From Flavobacteriales bacterium UBA3364 (GTDB taxonomy: Bacteria > Bacteroidota > Bacteroidia > Flavobacteriales_F > PHOS-HE28): a stretch of DNA of 33,165 nt. The notes under the pieces were generated by a model, which searched no databases, was not told the origin of the DNA, and worked only from the letters and a program-made list of their open reading frames with translations. Position numbers and translations under genes: made by a program. Within the stretch, counting starts at the first letter, position 1. Every line of letters starts with the position of its first letter. Where the stretch lies: the NCBI GenBank assembly GCA_002360495.1, contig DEQO01000040.1, positions 1 to 33,165 of the forward strand, given 5' to 3'. This document shows, piece after piece, positions 32,236 through 33,165 of this stretch.

Positions 32236-32904
32236 CTACTTGGTGTTGCGCACCAGCAACTCGTCGATCATACCGTAGGCCTTCGCCTCTTCGGCCACCA
32301 TCCAGTGGTCGCGATCGCTGTCCTTCTCCACCTTATCGAACGGCTGTCCACTATGGGTGGCGATGATCTCGTACAATTCCTTCTTCAGCTTCTGGATCTC
32401 GCGGACCGTGATCTCCATGTCGCTGGCCTGCCCTTCGGCACCGCCCATCGGTTGGTGGATCATGACCCGCGCATGTTTCAGCGCGCTGCGTTTACCCTTG
32501 GCTCCAGCACACAACAGGACGGCACCCATACTGGCGGCCATACCCGTGCAAATGGTCGCAACGTCGGGGTTGATGTACTGCATCGTGTCGTAGATCCCAA
32601 GCCCGGCATAAACGCTGCCCCCGGGCGAGTTCATGTAGATCTGGATGTCCTTCTTGGCATCCACGCTTTCCAGGAACAGGAGCTGCGCCTGGATGATGTT
32701 GGCGACCTGGTCGTTGATGCCGGTCCCGAGGAAGATGATGCGGTCCATCATCAAGCGGCTGAACACGTCCATCTGGGCCACGTTCAGCTGGCGCTCCTCG
32801 ATGATATACGGGGTCATTGATGCGTTCACGTACCCGTTGAGGGCGGTGCTTGTGATGCCGCGGTGCTTCACCGCGTACTTCTGGAATTCGTCTGATGGGA
32901 ACAT
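32236..32904 (-). CDS. clpP: ATP-dependent Clp protease, proteolytic subunit ClpP
   Basis: This is the serine peptidase subunit that forms the double-ring chamber used by ClpX. The ATG at 32904 gives 222 residues (MFPSDEFQKYAVKHRGITST), the size seen in Bacteroidota. A TTG further upstream would overlap the tig stop and add an unlikely 17 residues. The catalytic triad is S125 (GMAASMGA), H150 (ARVMIHQP) and D199, with the same spacings as E. coli Ser97, His122 and Asp171. The oxyanion-loop region MNSPGGSVYAGLGIYDTM is intact. The N-terminal 25 residues are probably a propeptide or tail. It sits in the classical tig-clpP-clpX order. Confidence 0.98.
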   Translation of the reverse strand: MFPSDEFQKYAVKHRGITSTALNGYVNASMTPYIIEERQLNVAQMDVFSRLMMDRIIFLGTGINDQVANIIQAQLLFLESVDAKKDIQIYMNSPGGSVYAGLGIYDTMQYINPDVATICTGMAASMGAVLLCAGAKGKRSALKHARVMIHQPMGGAEGQASDMEITVREIQKLKKELYEIIATHSGQPFDKVEKDSDRDHWMVAEEAKAYGMIDELLVRNTK

Positions 32905-32951
32905 CCGTGTGCGTTTGGTAGGATAAAGGACGCGTTCGCGACCCGAATACT

Positions 32952-33165
32952 TCAAGCCGTACGCGCCAAGGTTACGAACGCGTCATAGCTCACTTTGTTC
33001 TCCTTCGGGCTGAGCAACGCCTTGAAGTGGACGATGAGCTTCTGCTCCACGATGGTGTTGCGGATCCGACCGATCTGCTCGCGATCCCCCAGGATACGGG
33101 CCGCCATCTGTTGTAATTGCTCGCCTTCGGGGGCAGGCATGCCATACTGCATGAACTGGTCCGAG
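32952..33165 (-). CDS. tig: Trigger factor, C-terminal 70 residues (partial)
   Basis: This is the 3' end of a gene that runs off the window. The readable part is SDQFMQYGMPAPEGEQLQQM to a stop at 32952, ending YDAFVTLARTA. Helical, charged segments (ILGDREQIGRIRNTIVEQKL followed by HFKALLSPKENKVSYDAF) match the end of the ribosome-associated chaperone trigger factor in Bacteroidota. The position directly before clpP supports this strongly, because tig-clpP-clpX is a conserved order. The ribosome-binding and PPIase domains lie outside the window. The stop is 47 bp before the clpP ATG. Confidence 0.82.
   Translation of the reverse strand, partial: SDQFMQYGMPAPEGEQLQQMAARILGDREQIGRIRNTIVEQKLIVHFKALLSPKENKVSYDAFVTLARTA

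Noticed and set aside
32905..32955. TTG start for clpP overlapping the tig stop
   Set aside because: The extra residues are basic and not seen in ClpP. The ATG at 32904 gives the expected N-terminus.

Overview
The window looks like a chromosomal segment of a high-GC member of the Bacteroidota, probably Flavobacteriales-like. The evidence is three secreted proteins with C-terminal type IX secretion (T9SS) sorting tails, promoters of the TAnnTTTG kind, a lipoprotein with a charged export-type tail, weak Shine-Dalgarno signals, a ClpX/ClpP/trigger-factor block, and a gene order (pdhB, etfB-etfA, bifunctional nuclease, nucleoside transporter, thyA-folA) that I recall from flavobacterial genomes. 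No rRNA, tRNA, CRISPR array, prophage or recognisable transposase was seen.

Layout. 1-1863 (minus): start of a membrane pyrophosphatase (hppA, cut by the window edge) and pdhB. 1951-3318 (minus): secreted LamG/T9SS protein. 3449-5975 (plus): etfB, etfA and a BFN/UVR nuclease-family protein. 6011-8887 (minus): two amino acid permeases 9 bp apart. 8991-14616 (plus): LPG-synthase-type flippase, CNT nucleoside transporter, unknown exported protein, ClC chloride transporter. 14681-16870 (plus): thyA-folA, overlapping by 4 bp, then a lipoprotein. 17193-19114 (plus): LytS-type kinase and LytTR regulator, overlapping by 4 bp. 19307-25343 (plus): DUF2911-TPR protein, large exported PIG-L deacetylase, a four-helix-bundle (S23/IVP) gene inside an inverted-repeat element, and a sodium:solute symporter. 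25580-29749 (plus): two tandem paralogous T9SS-secreted proteins, each ending in the same terminator. 29941-33165 (minus): a second DUF2911 protein, clpX, clpP and the 3' end of tig.

How the genes work together. The housekeeping backbone covers acetyl-CoA production (pdhB), electron transfer from flavoenzymes (etfBA), pyrophosphate-driven ion pumping, thymidylate and folate supply (nucleoside uptake, thyA, folA) and protein quality control (tig-clpP-clpX). Accessory transport and surface genes are interleaved with it.

Most unusual feature. The intergenic inverted repeats sit directly after stop codons. One family occurs after both pdhB and etfA. A different AAGCTTG-rich hairpin follows the DUF2911-TPR gene. 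A third, AATGTAAAATGTAG-type pair brackets the four-helix-bundle gene and appears to be inserted exactly between the PIG-L stop codon and the symporter start. This is the best candidate here for an under-described mobile element.
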